This document shows, piece by piece, positions 1 through 8,803 of a stretch of DNA of 59,027 nt (its first letter is position 1; each line of letters begins with the position of its first letter). A program made the position numbers and the translations under genes. A model generated the notes under the pieces. It was not told where the DNA came from. It searched no databases and worked only from the letters and a program-made list of their open reading frames with translations. This DNA comes from Chitinophagaceae bacterium (GTDB lineage: Bacteria > Bacteroidota > Bacteroidia > Chitinophagales > Chitinophagaceae), in assembly GCA_019747705.1 (NCBI GenBank), contig JAIEQM010000082.1:1-59027 (forward strand). The letters run 5' to 3'.

Positions 1-124
1 CACTCTTGTCCCTGCTTTATCGTTACTATAAAAGCATAGCAATGGCATTTTATAAATCTTGCCAACCAAAATTTTATTAGTTAAAAATTGAGCTGAGTTT
101 TTGAGCAAGCCCTATATAATAATT

Positions 125-154
125 GTAAGCGGTATTATGTGCGCAACCGCTTAC
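125..154 (-). terminator. Hairpin downstream of the oxidoreductase gene
   Basis: A perfect 9-bp stem GTAAGCGGT/ACCGCTTAC with a 12-base loop lies just past the stop of the minus-strand oxidoreductase gene. On the minus strand it is followed by AT-rich sequence rather than a clean T run, so termination is likely but not certain. Confidence 0.5.
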
Positions 155-158
155 TTGC

Positions 159-1532
159 TTACAACTTCACTGCCTCCACTGTTTTTCCCATCCTGCTCTT
201 CTCCGCTGCAAAACCCATCAAATGACTTTCAATGCTTGCATCAATGGTAGATGTGAGCAAACTTGCATCCTGTTTGGCAACTGCCTGCACCCAATTGGCA
301 GCCAGTCGCCAATCGCCACCGCCATGTGCATCGCTGTTTTGCTTCCATGTACGTACTTCACCTGTACGAAAATCTGTTACGGTAAACGAACTCATATCAC
401 CTACAATATCACCCATGCTGCCCATTACTCTTGTTCTTCTTCCTTCATAAGAAGTAAAGGCTTCCATGCTGAAAGATGCAGTGATGTTGTTATCAAATAA
501 AATATTGGTGATGTAATGGTCGGGCTGGTCGTTTTCCATTTTATACACACAACGTCCGTAGTTGGTGGTGCGTAGTTGTTCTAAAATATAATCCCCCTGT
601 TTGCTTTTATCTTCAGGCAAATCAAACACATAAGTGCGCTGCCGCTCATGATAATAAATTTTCATGGCAGAGTACGGACAGGTAGATTCAATTTTACAAC
701 CATCCATACAACGTGCAGTACTTCCTTCAGGAGCATTTTTGGAAGTAAACCAATCAAGGCTTCCGAATGCGTGTACACTTTGCGATGGTTTATCAATCAT
801 CCATCGTAAAATATCAAGGTCATGACAACTCTTGGCAAGAATGATAGGCGTTGTTTGTTTGCTGTTGTGCCAGTTGCCCCGCACATAACTATGACTCATG
901 TGGATGTGCTCAATCGGTTCCATGTGCTGAATGCTGATGATTTTGCCAATTGAACCATTATGCATCAGTTCTTTTAAACGAACAAAGTAAGGTGCATAAC
1001 GAAGCACGTGACATACTCCAACAACTCTTCCTGTTTTTTTTGCTAATGCTAAAATATCCCTGCATTCTTTTTCACTGGGGCTGATGGGTTTTTCCAGCAG
1101 CACATCATAACCCATTTCCAATGCTTTCATACAGGGTCCATAATGTAAATTATCTGGAGTAGTGATGATGATGGCATCTGCAAACCTGGGTCGTTTAAAC
1201 ACATCTTCCCAGGTGGTAAAACGGTTTTCTGTTTTTATTTGATGTTTTGTTGCGTAGCGTTCATTACGGATTGCAATCGGTTCTGCCACACCCACAATAT
1301 CCAGCATGTCAGGATATTCATACGCAAAATTGCCGTACACATTGCCACGGTTACCTGCACCACAGGTGATAGCAGTTACGGGTGAAGATGGAGCAGGCGT
1401 TGCTTTTAAATCAGGAAGAATAATCGGTTCACCTGCATCATTGGTAGCCCATGATGAAAGCGGTAAAGCAGCAGCACTAGTAAAAGCTCCGAGTTTTTTC
1501 AAAACATCACGACGGGAGAGAGAAGAAGGCAT
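159..1532 (-). CDS. Gfo/Idh/MocA family oxidoreductase, Tat-exported
   Basis: A 457-residue NAD(P)-dependent oxidoreductase of the Gfo/Idh/MocA family, probably acting on a sugar or cyclitol in the periplasm. The N-terminus carries a twin-arginine signal (SRRDVLKK at residues 6-13, then an Ala/Leu-rich stretch ending near residue 29), typical of the exported Bacteroidota members. The Rossmann region starts near residue 53 with CGAGNRG (57-63). The family EKP motif, which carries the catalytic lysine, is at 147-149. The C-terminal half has a small cysteine cluster (CMDGC...STC), seen in some members of the family. It is monocistronic: the start at 1532 faces a terminator of the upstream gene at 1586-1618. 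The substrate cannot be told from the sequence. Confidence 0.9.
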   Translation of the reverse strand: MPSSLSRRDVLKKLGAFTSAAALPLSSWATNDAGEPIILPDLKATPAPSSPVTAITCGAGNRGNVYGNFAYEYPDMLDIVGVAEPIAIRNERYATKHQIKTENRFTTWEDVFKRPRFADAIIITTPDNLHYGPCMKALEMGYDVLLEKPISPSEKECRDILALAKKTGRVVGVCHVLRYAPYFVRLKELMHNGSIGKIISIQHMEPIEHIHMSHSYVRGNWHNSKQTTPIILAKSCHDLDILRWMIDKPSQSVHAFGSLDWFTSKNAPEGSTARCMDGCKIESTCPYSAMKIYYHERQRTYVFDLPEDKSKQGDYILEQLRTTNYGRCVYKMENDQPDHYITNILFDNNITASFSMEAFTSYEGRRTRVMGSMGDIVGDMSSFTVTDFRTGEVRTWKQNSDAHGGGDWRLAANWVQAVAKQDASLLTSTIDASIESHLMGFAAEKSRMGKTVEAVKL

Positions 1533-1585
1533 AAATTATAAATTAAGTTTCTAAAAATTTTGATTATAATTTAAAGCTAAAGAAA

Positions 1586-1618
1586 ATGCCTGACAGAAGA
1601 GTTAATTCTGTCAGGCAT
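1586..1618 (-). terminator. Rho-independent terminator after the T9SS cargo gene
   Basis: A perfect 13-bp stem (ATGCCTGACAGAA with its complement) and a 7-base loop lies 22 bp past the stop of the minus-strand gene ending at 1641. On the minus strand it is followed by a T-rich stretch. It separates that operon from the oxidoreductase gene. Confidence 0.8.
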
Positions 1619-1640
1619 AAAATAATTATTAAATCACGGC

Positions 1641-3374
1641 CTATTCTTTAATAATTTTTTCTGTAGTCCACTTTTTACCGTCAAAAATTTCAACAAAATA
1701 AATACCTGTTGGTAAGGTACTGATATCAATTAACTCCATTTGCGATTTAGCTGAAGATTTACGTATCAGCTTAACATTTCCTAAGTTGTCCTTTATTCTT
1801 ATTTCCAGAATTTTATTTTCTGTTTTCGACTCTATCCTGATATTGCTTTTAGCCGGATTTGGTAAAACATTATAGGCTCTGAACCCTCCTCCCTCCGGTG
1901 GGCAATTTTCTGCTTCAAAAGTTCTCACATAAAAGTCACTCCAAGTATCACACAAATACACTCTTACGCTCACAGTGTTTGTACCATTTACACACCAGTT
2001 AGCTATGATATTTAAAACATTTTCATCAGAACCTCTGATGATGTTGTTAACTCTCCATTCAAAGGCTGCAATTGCAGGGTTTGTTACGGTTGCCACTTTT
2101 ACACCCCTTGGGTACCGTTCACCTAAACATAAGGGGTTTTCATTTTCAAACGAAATACCCGCTGGTGTTGTTGCACCCACTGATACCGTTTTGGGAATTA
2201 CGGTATTTGGACATCCGCTTGGCAGAGTAACTGTTGCAGAAATACTTGCATTTCCATTTGCATTACCTATTCTCGTAGCAACTCCGCTTGAATTTATTGA
2301 TATAACAGAGGGACTGTTGCTTATCCAATTTACAGTACTTCCTGGGGGAAGGCTGCTTAAGAAACCATAAGTTGCTGACGTACAAAAAGCGTCTGGCCCG
2401 CCAACAGTAAAAACAGGATTACTGAATGTTACTACAGAATTCAATACTGTTGAAGGAGTCCCATTTAAAACAACTGTTACACCAACATTTGCTAATGAAG
2501 TTGCACCTGGTGCCAGAGTAAGGTTGATAGAATTCGTTGTAGTTGTAAATGTTTGTGGTGCAGGCGCATTATTGTATATCCAGCCGTTGTTTGAAGTGCC
2601 CAGATTCCAATTGTAGGATTTAGTACCGGGTGCATTTGTTGCATTGTTAACTGTAAATGTTTGTGCTGAGGATCCACAAATTACATTTAACGAACTTGGT
2701 GTTAAACTAAAGGGTGATGTCTCTGTAATTGTTATACTTTTAATATTCACATTTACAGCATCAGAAACTAAATCTCCATACGCTAAAACAGTAAAGTAAG
2801 ACTGATTAGTAGTTGGTGTATAATTTTGAATAACATTTAAGTTTTGAGGACTGGAATTTCCAATAGTTGTGCTCCCTCTTCTAAATGGCAAAACTGCTGT
2901 TAGATTACTATAGGCAACCATTGAACAAGCAGTTGGTAAAGTTCCTGCCTGATTTGGATCTGGTAATGTAGTGGTAGTACCTATTTCAAAATTTGTTGCT
3001 GCCGTACTACTGCCCCCCGTAACCTTAATTCTAAAAACATTTGCCGAAACATTATATGTAAACCCTGCTTTTATTGGATATGCAAAAGCATAAGCTACAC
3101 CTGCTACGACGCTGCTTCTGTTTGTAGGGTCACCCTGAGCCTTCAGAACTAAAGGTGAAGATGAAGCTCTAATTGCTCCGCCTGATACAGGGTAATGTGT
3201 AGCACCGTTAATGACTGAAAAAGGACTTATATTGAAAATATTGCAGGTCGTATGATTCAAATTACCCTGCCATCCTGTTTCATAGTTGATTATCGATGTT
3301 ATTGTTTGTTGAGAAATACTTACTGAATAAAAAGAGCATAGCATTACTATGCAAAAGAGAGTTTTGTTTTTCAT
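1641..3374 (-). CDS. T9SS type A sorting domain-containing surface protein
   Basis: A 577-residue secreted protein of unknown binding role. Residues 1-21 are a Sec signal peptide (MKNKTLFCIVMLCSFYSVSIS). The middle is Thr/Asn/Ser-rich with PKD/Ig-like beta segments, including stretches that resemble the PKD-like repeats of Bacteroidota surface proteins. The last ~75 residues form a type A T9SS C-terminal signal (NVLPNPAKSNIRIES ... LPTGIYFVEI ... EKIIKE), which sends the protein through the type IX secretion system and is normally cleaved at the surface. It lies 17 bp behind the beta-barrel gene on the same strand, so the two are probably co-transcribed. No enzymatic motif is visible; adhesion or matrix binding is a guess. 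Confidence 0.85.
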   Translation of the reverse strand: MKNKTLFCIVMLCSFYSVSISQQTITSIINYETGWQGNLNHTTCNIFNISPFSVINGATHYPVSGGAIRASSSPLVLKAQGDPTNRSSVVAGVAYAFAYPIKAGFTYNVSANVFRIKVTGGSSTAATNFEIGTTTTLPDPNQAGTLPTACSMVAYSNLTAVLPFRRGSTTIGNSSPQNLNVIQNYTPTTNQSYFTVLAYGDLVSDAVNVNIKSITITETSPFSLTPSSLNVICGSSAQTFTVNNATNAPGTKSYNWNLGTSNNGWIYNNAPAPQTFTTTTNSINLTLAPGATSLANVGVTVVLNGTPSTVLNSVVTFSNPVFTVGGPDAFCTSATYGFLSSLPPGSTVNWISNSPSVISINSSGVATRIGNANGNASISATVTLPSGCPNTVIPKTVSVGATTPAGISFENENPLCLGERYPRGVKVATVTNPAIAAFEWRVNNIIRGSDENVLNIIANWCVNGTNTVSVRVYLCDTWSDFYVRTFEAENCPPEGGGFRAYNVLPNPAKSNIRIESKTENKILEIRIKDNLGNVKLIRKSSAKSQMELIDISTLPTGIYFVEIFDGKKWTTEKIIKE

Positions 3375-3391
3375 GACTTTTACTTTTAAGG

Positions 3392-3958
3392 TTATCTGGC
3401 TCTTTCTAAATAAACCTGAAGTCCAATTTGTATTAGAAACTCTTTTCCTAAAGAGCCATTTGATTGTGTTTCTTTACTGTACCTATATCCTGTTAATATT
3501 TCAACTGCTACACTTGTATTTAAAAATATTGCAGGACCAGCTACTATACTGTATTCTGTTTGTCCGCTCTTTGAATTCAGTGACCCGGTTTGCCAATTGT
3601 ATAATCCATTTGCTTCTGCGAGGAGATTTACCTGTTTTTCTTTGGAAAGTAAATAATACCTCACAAAAGGACCAACTCCAAAAGTGGATGCTGAACCAGC
3701 TGGTCCAATAGCCTGTTTGTTTCTATTAAATGAATAATTCAAAAGGATACCTGTAGCAAATTTATCAGAAGGGAAAAAACCAACCCTTGGTTGTATGTTA
3801 ATTTGGGTGCTCTTGAATTCATTGCCTGGCAGTGAGAAGGTGCCAGATCTTAAGCTCCCATTACCTCCAAACATCCAAAAACCCTTAGTAATTTGCCCAC
3901 TTGCGCTAATAAAAAAAAGGAATAAAACAGTTCCTACAAAAATTAGTTTTCTAAACAT
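3392..3958 (-). CDS. Outer-membrane beta-barrel (OmpA/porin-like) protein
   Basis: A 188-residue protein with a Sec signal peptide (MFRKLIFVGTVLFLFFISASG, residues 1-21). Alternating beta strands rich in Gly and aromatics follow (GFWMFGGNGSL, VGFFPSDKFATGILLNYSF, VGPFVRYYL, GLQVYLERAR). This is the pattern of small Bacteroidota outer-membrane beta-barrels that end on an aromatic or basic strand. It is first in an operon with the T9SS cargo gene (17-bp gap) and could help anchor or display it; that link is inference. No close named homologue is recognised. Confidence 0.7.
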   Translation of the reverse strand: MFRKLIFVGTVLFLFFISASGQITKGFWMFGGNGSLRSGTFSLPGNEFKSTQINIQPRVGFFPSDKFATGILLNYSFNRNKQAIGPAGSASTFGVGPFVRYYLLSKEKQVNLLAEANGLYNWQTGSLNSKSGQTEYSIVAGPAIFLNTSVAVEILTGYRYSKETQSNGSLGKEFLIQIGLQVYLERAR

Positions 3959-4161
3959 GATATAAGTTTTAAGTGTAAATAAATTGATTCAAAGTTAAAG
4001 GAGGACTGTGATAACGAATTAGAAGGTTGTGTTTCAAACTCATGGCTATGTGAGTGATAGAAATTATGAGAATATAATTATCTATGTGAAGATAAAAGAG
4101 ATTTCTGTTCTATACAAATTTGACTATAAAAATTTTCCCTTATTACCGAACCTTCGGTTAA

Positions 4162-4386
4162 GTGAAATATCTTCGTGATGAAATAGGGATTCAAAAATTT
4201 GGGAAGCGGGTTCGTGAACTTCGCCTTTCAAAAAATATGACTCAGGAAGATGTGGCATGGGAGGCAGGTATCGAGCCTATGCAACTCAGTAGAATAGAGC
4301 GTGGCGTTATAAATACAAGTTTGAGCCACATACTTGCAATTGCAAGAGCTATAGGAGTAAAACCAAAAGAATTAATTGATTTCTAA
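4162..4386 (+). CDS. Small XRE-family helix-turn-helix regulator
   Basis: A 74-residue single-domain Cro/C1-type HTH protein. Helices 2-3 read MTQEDVAWEAGIEPMQLSRIERG, a standard HTH_3 signature, and the C-terminus (HILAIARAIGVKPKELIDF) closes the five-helix fold. The start is GTG at 4162; no in-frame ATG precedes the conserved domain, so GTG is the only reasonable choice. It has no partner gene and ends directly against the stop of the convergent hydrolase gene (stop codons adjacent at 4386/4387). It is probably an autonomous regulator or an orphan antitoxin-type repressor; its target is unknown. Confidence 0.85.
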   Translation: MKYLRDEIGIQKFGKRVRELRLSKNMTQEDVAWEAGIEPMQLSRIERGVINTSLSHILAIARAIGVKPKELIDF

Positions 4387-5397
4387 TTAGTTCTTCATCT
4401 CCATCTTCAACACATCCATCATAAACTTTGTGATTTCAGCTTCCACGCCTGCTACATCATTGCTTTTGATATAAGAGCCCATTACATGGTCGCCTGTGTT
4501 GGGCATGGCTTGTTCTCTTTTTAATGCAGCAGAAGTGCCCAGTTGTTCAAACATTTTTTTCATGGCGCTCACTTTTACCACACTGTCCTGGTGAATGGAA
4601 TCACGGTAGTAGTAAAGCATGAGTGTGGGTTGCTTTATTTTTTTAAAGGTTTCGGGCAGCATCGTGGTTTCTAAATATTCCTGCAGGTTCACAATAGACT
4701 CCAGCCTGTATGGACTGTTCCAGTATTGTTTATAAATAGCACGGTTATCTTTTGGTGTTACATAGCCCGAACCTGTAATGGCTTTACCCAACTGCAAACC
4801 CCATGGATTGTTGGCAATCCATGCATTGTCGTCAAAAATTTCAATGTTGGGTGATAATAAAATCAGTGAATTAATTCCGGGATATACCGATGCAAGATGC
4901 AGTGCATTGGTGCCACCAGTGGAAGTGCCGATTAAAATTACTTTGTTGCCCAACTGTTTGCCAATAGCATATGCTTCTTTTACACTGTTCCAGTATTTTT
5001 CAGCAGTGAGGTTTACCAATTGTTCTGTTGTATCAATGCCATGCTCTGCCAGTCTTGATAAGTACAAATTACAACCAAATTTTTTGGCGATATTGGTATG
5101 CACAGGTGTTCCTTCTTCCTGGCTTGCAGAGAAGCCGTGCAGATATACAATGGCATATTCTGTTTTTGTTTTGCTGGAATCATTGGCCCAGATGATGCGT
5201 GCTTCATTGTTGGGACGCAGTTTGTGCTGTGCTTCGTTTTGTTTGATATAATTTTCCAATGCTGCAGCTTCAGCAGGCACGGCTGGTAAATTAGTGGTGT
5301 ATATTGGCGTGGATGGTTTGGGGCCGAGTAAATAAACTATTGTAAGAATTACCAGAATAATGGTCAACCATTTGAGCAAGCGTTTGAGAAATTTCAT
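4387..5397 (-). CDS. Membrane-anchored alpha/beta hydrolase
   Basis: A 336-residue serine hydrolase of the alpha/beta fold. An N-terminal uncleaved signal anchor (residues 5-26, WLTIILVILTIVYLLGP) precedes the catalytic domain. The oxyanion-loop motif is YLHGFSAS and the nucleophile elbow is GTSTGG (GxSxG). A candidate acid follows in the YYRDS region, and the histidine in TGDHVMGS fits the C-terminal end of the triad. Carboxylesterase or lipase activity in the periplasm is likely, with unknown substrate. It is convergent with the XRE gene. Downstream of its start there is only a repeat-filled gap, so it appears monocistronic. Confidence 0.8.
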   Translation of the reverse strand: MKFLKRLLKWLTIILVILTIVYLLGPKPSTPIYTTNLPAVPAEAAALENYIKQNEAQHKLRPNNEARIIWANDSSKTKTEYAIVYLHGFSASQEEGTPVHTNIAKKFGCNLYLSRLAEHGIDTTEQLVNLTAEKYWNSVKEAYAIGKQLGNKVILIGTSTGGTNALHLASVYPGINSLILLSPNIEIFDDNAWIANNPWGLQLGKAITGSGYVTPKDNRAIYKQYWNSPYRLESIVNLQEYLETTMLPETFKKIKQPTLMLYYYRDSIHQDSVVKVSAMKKMFEQLGTSAALKREQAMPNTGDHVMGSYIKSNDVAGVEAEITKFMMDVLKMEMKN

Positions 5398-5513
5398 TTT
5401 AAGAGAATTGAGTTTTAAAATTACGGGAAAACTGGACTAAGAGTTTGAAAAAGAGGAAAGAGTAAAGGAGGAGCTTGTTTCAACCATCTTTTTAGAGTGA
5501 TCAAGCTCTTACT

Positions 5514-5543
5514 GGTGTCAGGACGTTGTAAACGTCAGACACC
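5514..5543. repeat. REP-like palindrome (GGTGTCAGGACGTT)
   Basis: An imperfect palindrome with arms GGTGTC...GACACC and an inner ACGTT/AACGT stem. A related half-site (GGTGTCAGACCGTT) occurs near 8187. It lies in the 473-bp gap 5401-5873, which otherwise holds the MITE-like copy at 5575-5786 and the presumed promoter of the toxin-antitoxin pair. Confidence 0.5.
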
Positions 5544-5574
5544 TTTATAGGCCATTGCGCTTAGCACACACTTT

Positions 5575-5786
5575 GACCTGACTGACCAATGAATGCAGTA
5601 ATCATGCTATTTAGTTTTAAACGCAGAATGTAGTGCACAACCTGTCAGTGTCAGTCAAAAGAAGATATAAAGATTAGTAAATGAATTCAACATCTGGTAA
5701 TTATCCGACACTGACAGGTTAGCTGATGATGATTAAAGGGCTTCGCTATTTTATTACAGGTTTAATTGAACTTAACCTGTCAGGTC
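5575..5786. repeat. MITE-like element, copy A (GACCTGAC...GTCAGGTC)
   Basis: A 212-bp element with terminal inverted repeats: left GACCTGACTGACC, right TTAACCTGTCAGGTC. It has a nested inner inverted repeat, AACCTGTCAGTGTCAG at 5639-5654 against its near-complement at 5705-5720. Homologous copies lie at 8380-8594, 8880-9071 and 11416-11624, and a short form at 57726-57802. It has no coding capacity. Confidence 0.75.
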
Positions 5787-5873
5787 TTGCAACCGGTTTC
5801 CTGTTTTACTTTTTTAGCCTGTTCATTTATACGTATATTAAATTTTTAGGCGTATCTTTAAAAAAAGAACAGA

Positions 5874-6122
5874 ATGACCATTAAGCTCAATCTTACCATT
5901 GATGAAAAAGTGGTTGCAAAAACCAAGCGCTATGCAGCACGCAGAAAAACCTCTGTTTCCAAACTGGTACAGGAGCTTTTATCAAAAACGGTGGATGAGC
6001 AACCCTCAAAAAGAAAAAAATCTTTTTTATCAACCTACGGCAACAGCCTCAACGGCAAACTTTCCCACGAACAGGTTAACCGCATCAGGGATGAACAACT
6101 CATGAAAAAATATGGCCGTTAA
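5874..6122 (+). CDS. Antitoxin, ribbon-helix-helix/DUF6364-like
   Basis: An 82-residue protein whose N-terminus (MTIKLNLTIDEKVVAKTKRYAARRKTSVSKLV) has the beta-strand plus two-helix pattern of ribbon-helix-helix antitoxins and DUF6364-like proteins. The charged C-terminal tail would contact the toxin. The last 11 bp overlap the start of the PIN toxin gene (ATGGCCGTTAA), the classic antitoxin-first, translationally coupled order. By analogy with VapBC modules, the pair should repress its own promoter. The A-rich leader GAACAG just before the ATG is a weak ribosome site, as is usual in Bacteroidota. Confidence 0.8.
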   Translation: MTIKLNLTIDEKVVAKTKRYAARRKTSVSKLVQELLSKTVDEQPSKRKKSFLSTYGNSLNGKLSHEQVNRIRDEQLMKKYGR

Positions 6123-6540
6123 ACTGTTTACAGATACCAATATTCTGCTTGACTTGTTTGATGCCATGCGCCCTCATGCACAATCATCTCAGGCCCTTTG
6201 GCAACTGGTAGAAGCAGATGAAGCCGAAGCATGTGTGAGTGAATCAGTGCTCACAACGGTAGATTATATTTTACGAAAAACTTTTTCCAGGCAAAAACGA
6301 AAAGCTGTTTACAATCAACTGCTTGATTTTATAACCATCCTGCCCGCCTCTGAAAGTATGTTCAGAAAAGCCCTTCAGTCAAACCATTCTGATTTGGAAG
6401 ACGCTGTGCTTTATCAAATAGCAATAGAACATGAACTTGATTTTTTCATTACCAATGATAAAGCTGCACTGAAAAAACCGGCGCTTCCTCAATTGCCTGT
6501 AATTACTGCAAAAGAGTTTGTAACAAAGGCGGGCAAGTAA
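6112..6540 (+). CDS. PIN-domain ribonuclease toxin (VapC-like)
   Basis: A 142-residue PIN-domain protein, presumed to be a Mg-dependent endoribonuclease that cleaves tRNA or mRNA when unbound. The acidic active-site residues are in place: D8 in LFTDTNILLD, E44 in SESVLTTVDY, D94/D97 in HSDLEDAVLY, and D116 in FITNDKAAL. Length and motif spacing match VapC/PIN toxins. It overlaps the upstream antitoxin by 11 bp, forming a type II toxin-antitoxin operon closed by the hairpin at 6555-6578. The immediate neighbours are repeats and an unrelated rhomboid gene, as expected for a mobile module. Confidence 0.85.
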   Translation: MAVKLFTDTNILLDLFDAMRPHAQSSQALWQLVEADEAEACVSESVLTTVDYILRKTFSRQKRKAVYNQLLDFITILPASESMFRKALQSNHSDLEDAVLYQIAIEHELDFFITNDKAALKKPALPQLPVITAKEFVTKAGK

Positions 6541-6554
6541 GTTTTTAATTGGGT

Positions 6555-6578
6555 AAAACCGAAACAAGTTTCGGTTTT
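6555..6578 (+). terminator. Terminator after the toxin-antitoxin pair
   Basis: A perfect 11-bp stem, AAAACCGAAAC and GTTTCGGTTTT around a 2-base loop, followed by CTTTCT. It lies 15 bp past the toxin stop and 45 bp before the rhomboid start, so it isolates the module. Confidence 0.75.
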
Positions 6579-6622
6579 CTTTCTAAATTGCCCCAATTCA
6601 TACATTTTAATCAGAAGCAACT

Positions 6623-8125
6623 ATGCCGAAACACGAAGCAATACTCAATGCCCCGCACCCCGACAGGAAAACTTCACTTGTTATTTGTTATTATGCTTTT
6701 AAACAGTTGGGATGGCAAATTCAGTTTGCAGGAGAAACTGCTTTATCAGGATTGGCTCCCAAGAACACAATCGGCTGGAAAAAATACAATGTACAAATAA
6801 CTGCAGGTTACAACGAACAAGATAATTTCTTTGTTGTGAGCGAAATGATTCATGATGAAATGATGGATGTAACAGGCATTAATAAAAAACGAGTTGAGGA
6901 ATTTGAAGCAGCGCTTGAAGTTGTAAAAGAAAAAATAACGGCCGAAGAGATTGAAACAGGCAATAAAGCCATTGACGAACTGCGTGCTCAAACCATTCAG
7001 GTGTTTGAAGAAGAAACAAAACGGATTGAAGAGATTAACACTGCCATGAACCTGGGAAACGGTAACATGTATGTTACTTATGCTATAATTGCAATCAATG
7101 CTTTGGTTTTTATATTAATGGTTTTAGACGGAGCAGGACTTTTCACTCCCAACGGGCTTGTGCATTTAAAGTGGGGCAGTAATTTTAAGCCCCTTACACA
7201 AAGCGGTGATTGGTGGCGGCTTCTCACTTGTGTGTTTATCCATTTTGGAATTATTCATCTTGCATTAAATATGTATGCCTTGTTTTCAGTGGGTGTTTAC
7301 CTGGAGCCGATGCTGGGTAAAGTAAAATACATCACTGCTTATTTGTGTACAGGTGTATTGGCCAGTCTTGCAAGTTTGTGGTGGCATACAGAACCCACAA
7401 ACAGTGCAGGTGCATCGGGCGCTGTGTTTGGAATGTATGGATTGTTTCTTGCGCTGCTCACCAGTAACCTTATACCCAAAAGTGTGCGGCAGGCGTTGCT
7501 GCAAAGTATTGGCATATTTGTAGTGTATAATTTAATTTATGGTTTAAAAGGCGGTGTGAATAATGCCGCTCATATCGGTGGCTTAATAAGCGGATTGCTT
7601 ATAGGTTATATTTATGTATTTGCTATTAAAAAAGAAAAAGAAGAAGAACCTGTAAAATGGGTTACCCCTGCTGTTATCATTATTACAATTGCAGCAGTTG
7701 TTTTGTACTTGCAGCAAAACAAGAGTACAGAAGAAGAACGCAGAGCCATAAAAGAGGAACTTTCAATTGCCTCTTATAAAGACGCAGAAAAATACAACGA
7801 TAAGCTGAAACGCTTTGGTGAGTTGGAAGAAAAAGCAATGAATGCAATGAATGATACCGTTTCCAATGAACAGTTGATTGAAAACATGAAAAACATAACA
7901 GCTAAAGCATGGGTTGAAGCTGAGGGCGTGGTGCAATCCATGCAGCAAATGAATGTGAGTGAAGTACAGCACAAAAAAGCTGACCTCATGCTTAAATATG
8001 TTCAGCTTCGGAAAAAAGAAACAGATTTTCGCATCAGCTTTGCAGGATCACCATCCGATGCAATAAAAGACAGCATTATTTCAATGGTTAACAGAATTAA
8101 TAGTGTAGTGGAACGAATACACTAA
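6623..8125 (+). CDS. Rhomboid family intramembrane serine protease with long cytosolic ends
   Basis: A 500-residue membrane protein. The central rhomboid domain (about 150-340) has six or more hydrophobic segments, the catalytic serine S265 in GASGAVFG and histidine H317 in NNAAHIGG, and an HxxxN motif (H212-N216) that helps form the oxyanion hole. About 145 residues precede it, starting MPKHEAILNAPHPDRKTS and passing into a charged helical stretch. About 130 residues follow, after one further membrane segment, forming a long Glu/Lys-rich helical tail. These extensions are common in Bacteroidota rhomboids and of unknown role. It cleaves transmembrane substrates within the bilayer; the substrate is unknown. 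Monocistronic, with a strong terminator 15 bp downstream. Confidence 0.9.
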   Translation: MPKHEAILNAPHPDRKTSLVICYYAFKQLGWQIQFAGETALSGLAPKNTIGWKKYNVQITAGYNEQDNFFVVSEMIHDEMMDVTGINKKRVEEFEAALEVVKEKITAEEIETGNKAIDELRAQTIQVFEEETKRIEEINTAMNLGNGNMYVTYAIIAINALVFILMVLDGAGLFTPNGLVHLKWGSNFKPLTQSGDWWRLLTCVFIHFGIIHLALNMYALFSVGVYLEPMLGKVKYITAYLCTGVLASLASLWWHTEPTNSAGASGAVFGMYGLFLALLTSNLIPKSVRQALLQSIGIFVVYNLIYGLKGGVNNAAHIGGLISGLLIGYIYVFAIKKEKEEEPVKWVTPAVIIITIAAVVLYLQQNKSTEEERRAIKEELSIASYKDAEKYNDKLKRFGELEEKAMNAMNDTVSNEQLIENMKNITAKAWVEAEGVVQSMQQMNVSEVQHKKADLMLKYVQLRKKETDFRISFAGSPSDAIKDSIISMVNRINSVVERIH

Positions 8126-8140
8126 CTTGATTTGAAAATG

Positions 8141-8165
8141 GGGCGGGCTTCGCCCGCCCTTAAAT
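8141..8165 (+). terminator. Strong rho-independent terminator after the rhomboid gene
   Basis: A perfect 8-bp GC stem, GGGCGGGC TTC GCCCGCCC, followed by TTAAATTTTT. Confidence 0.85.
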
Positions 8166-8223
8166 TTTTAAAAATCAAAATACTATGGTGTCAGACCGTT
8201 ATAAAACATTTTCATTAAGTTAA

Positions 8224-8369
8224 GCTCCGTTAGGAGCATCCTGTTTATAGATTTTTTCAAACGAATGTAGTTGGTTCCGTAGGAGCCTCCTGTGATTGGA
8301 GGTGACTCCTATGGAGTCGGGTCTCTGCCAATTGTATTATCTCTATAAACGGGAAGCCACGCTGTGGCT
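8224..8369. repeat. Nested REP-like hairpin cluster
   Basis: Several short inverted repeats are nested here: GCTCCGTTAGGAGC at 8224-8237, an outer pair GTTTATAGA/TCTATAAAC near 8243 and 8342, TCCGTAGGAG with CTCCTATGGA near 8276 and 8306, and AGCCACGCTGTGGCT at 8355-8369. Together they could fold into one branched structure. There is no open reading frame. This opens the 1.4-kb non-coding stretch 8126-9536. Confidence 0.5.
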
Positions 8370-8379
8370 ATACGCACCT

Positions 8380-8594
8380 GACCTGACAGGTTAATAAATG
8401 GAGCGGACATTCTATTTAGCTATAAATGCAAAATGTAATGCACAACCTGTCAGTGTCAGTTAAAGTAAGGACGTATGAATATTAGTAAATGAATTCAACA
8501 TCTGGTAATTATCCGACGCTGACAGGTTTATTGCTGATACTTGAAGCGATTCGCTATTTTATTACAGGTTTAATTGAACTTAACCTGTCAGGTC
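8380..8594. repeat. MITE-like element, copy B (complete)
   Basis: A 215-bp copy with intact ends GACCTGACAGGTTAA (8380-8394) and TTAACCTGTCAGGTC (8580-8594), and the inner inverted repeat based on AACCTGTCAGTGTCAG. Its interior is nearly the same as copy A from about 60 bp inward, including a shared CGCTATTTTATTACAGGTTT stretch. Confidence 0.8.
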
Positions 8595-8615
8595 TTGCAA
8601 CTAAGTGAGTGGTTT

Positions 8616-8803
8616 ATACCATTTGGACATTTAAAGCAGTCTTAAATCTAAAATGACAATAAAATTGTCATTTCTCTCTGTGCTCTCTTCTTCCTCTGTG
8701 TGAGCAAAAATGTTAGCACACAGAGCTAATGGATTACACAGAGGTTAAACGCTTCGCATTAGTATAGATTAAAAGTCTATAGGGTATTAAACATGAAATG
8801 CTG
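8616..8803. repeat. Interspersed repeat E, copy 1
   Basis: It begins ATACCATTTGGACATTTAAA. It contains the hairpin AAATGACAATAAAATTGTCATTT (arms AAATGACAAT/ATTGTCATTT) and a CTCTGTGTG...CACACAGAG inverted repeat. Copy 2 (9093-9280) is in the tandem duplicate and a diverged copy 3 is at 18095-18302. Confidence 0.65.

Noticed and set aside
5401..5873. Small RNA gene or IS remnant carrying a transposase fragment
   Set aside because: The stretch holds only MITE-type and REP-type repeats; no transposase-like translation appears in any frame.
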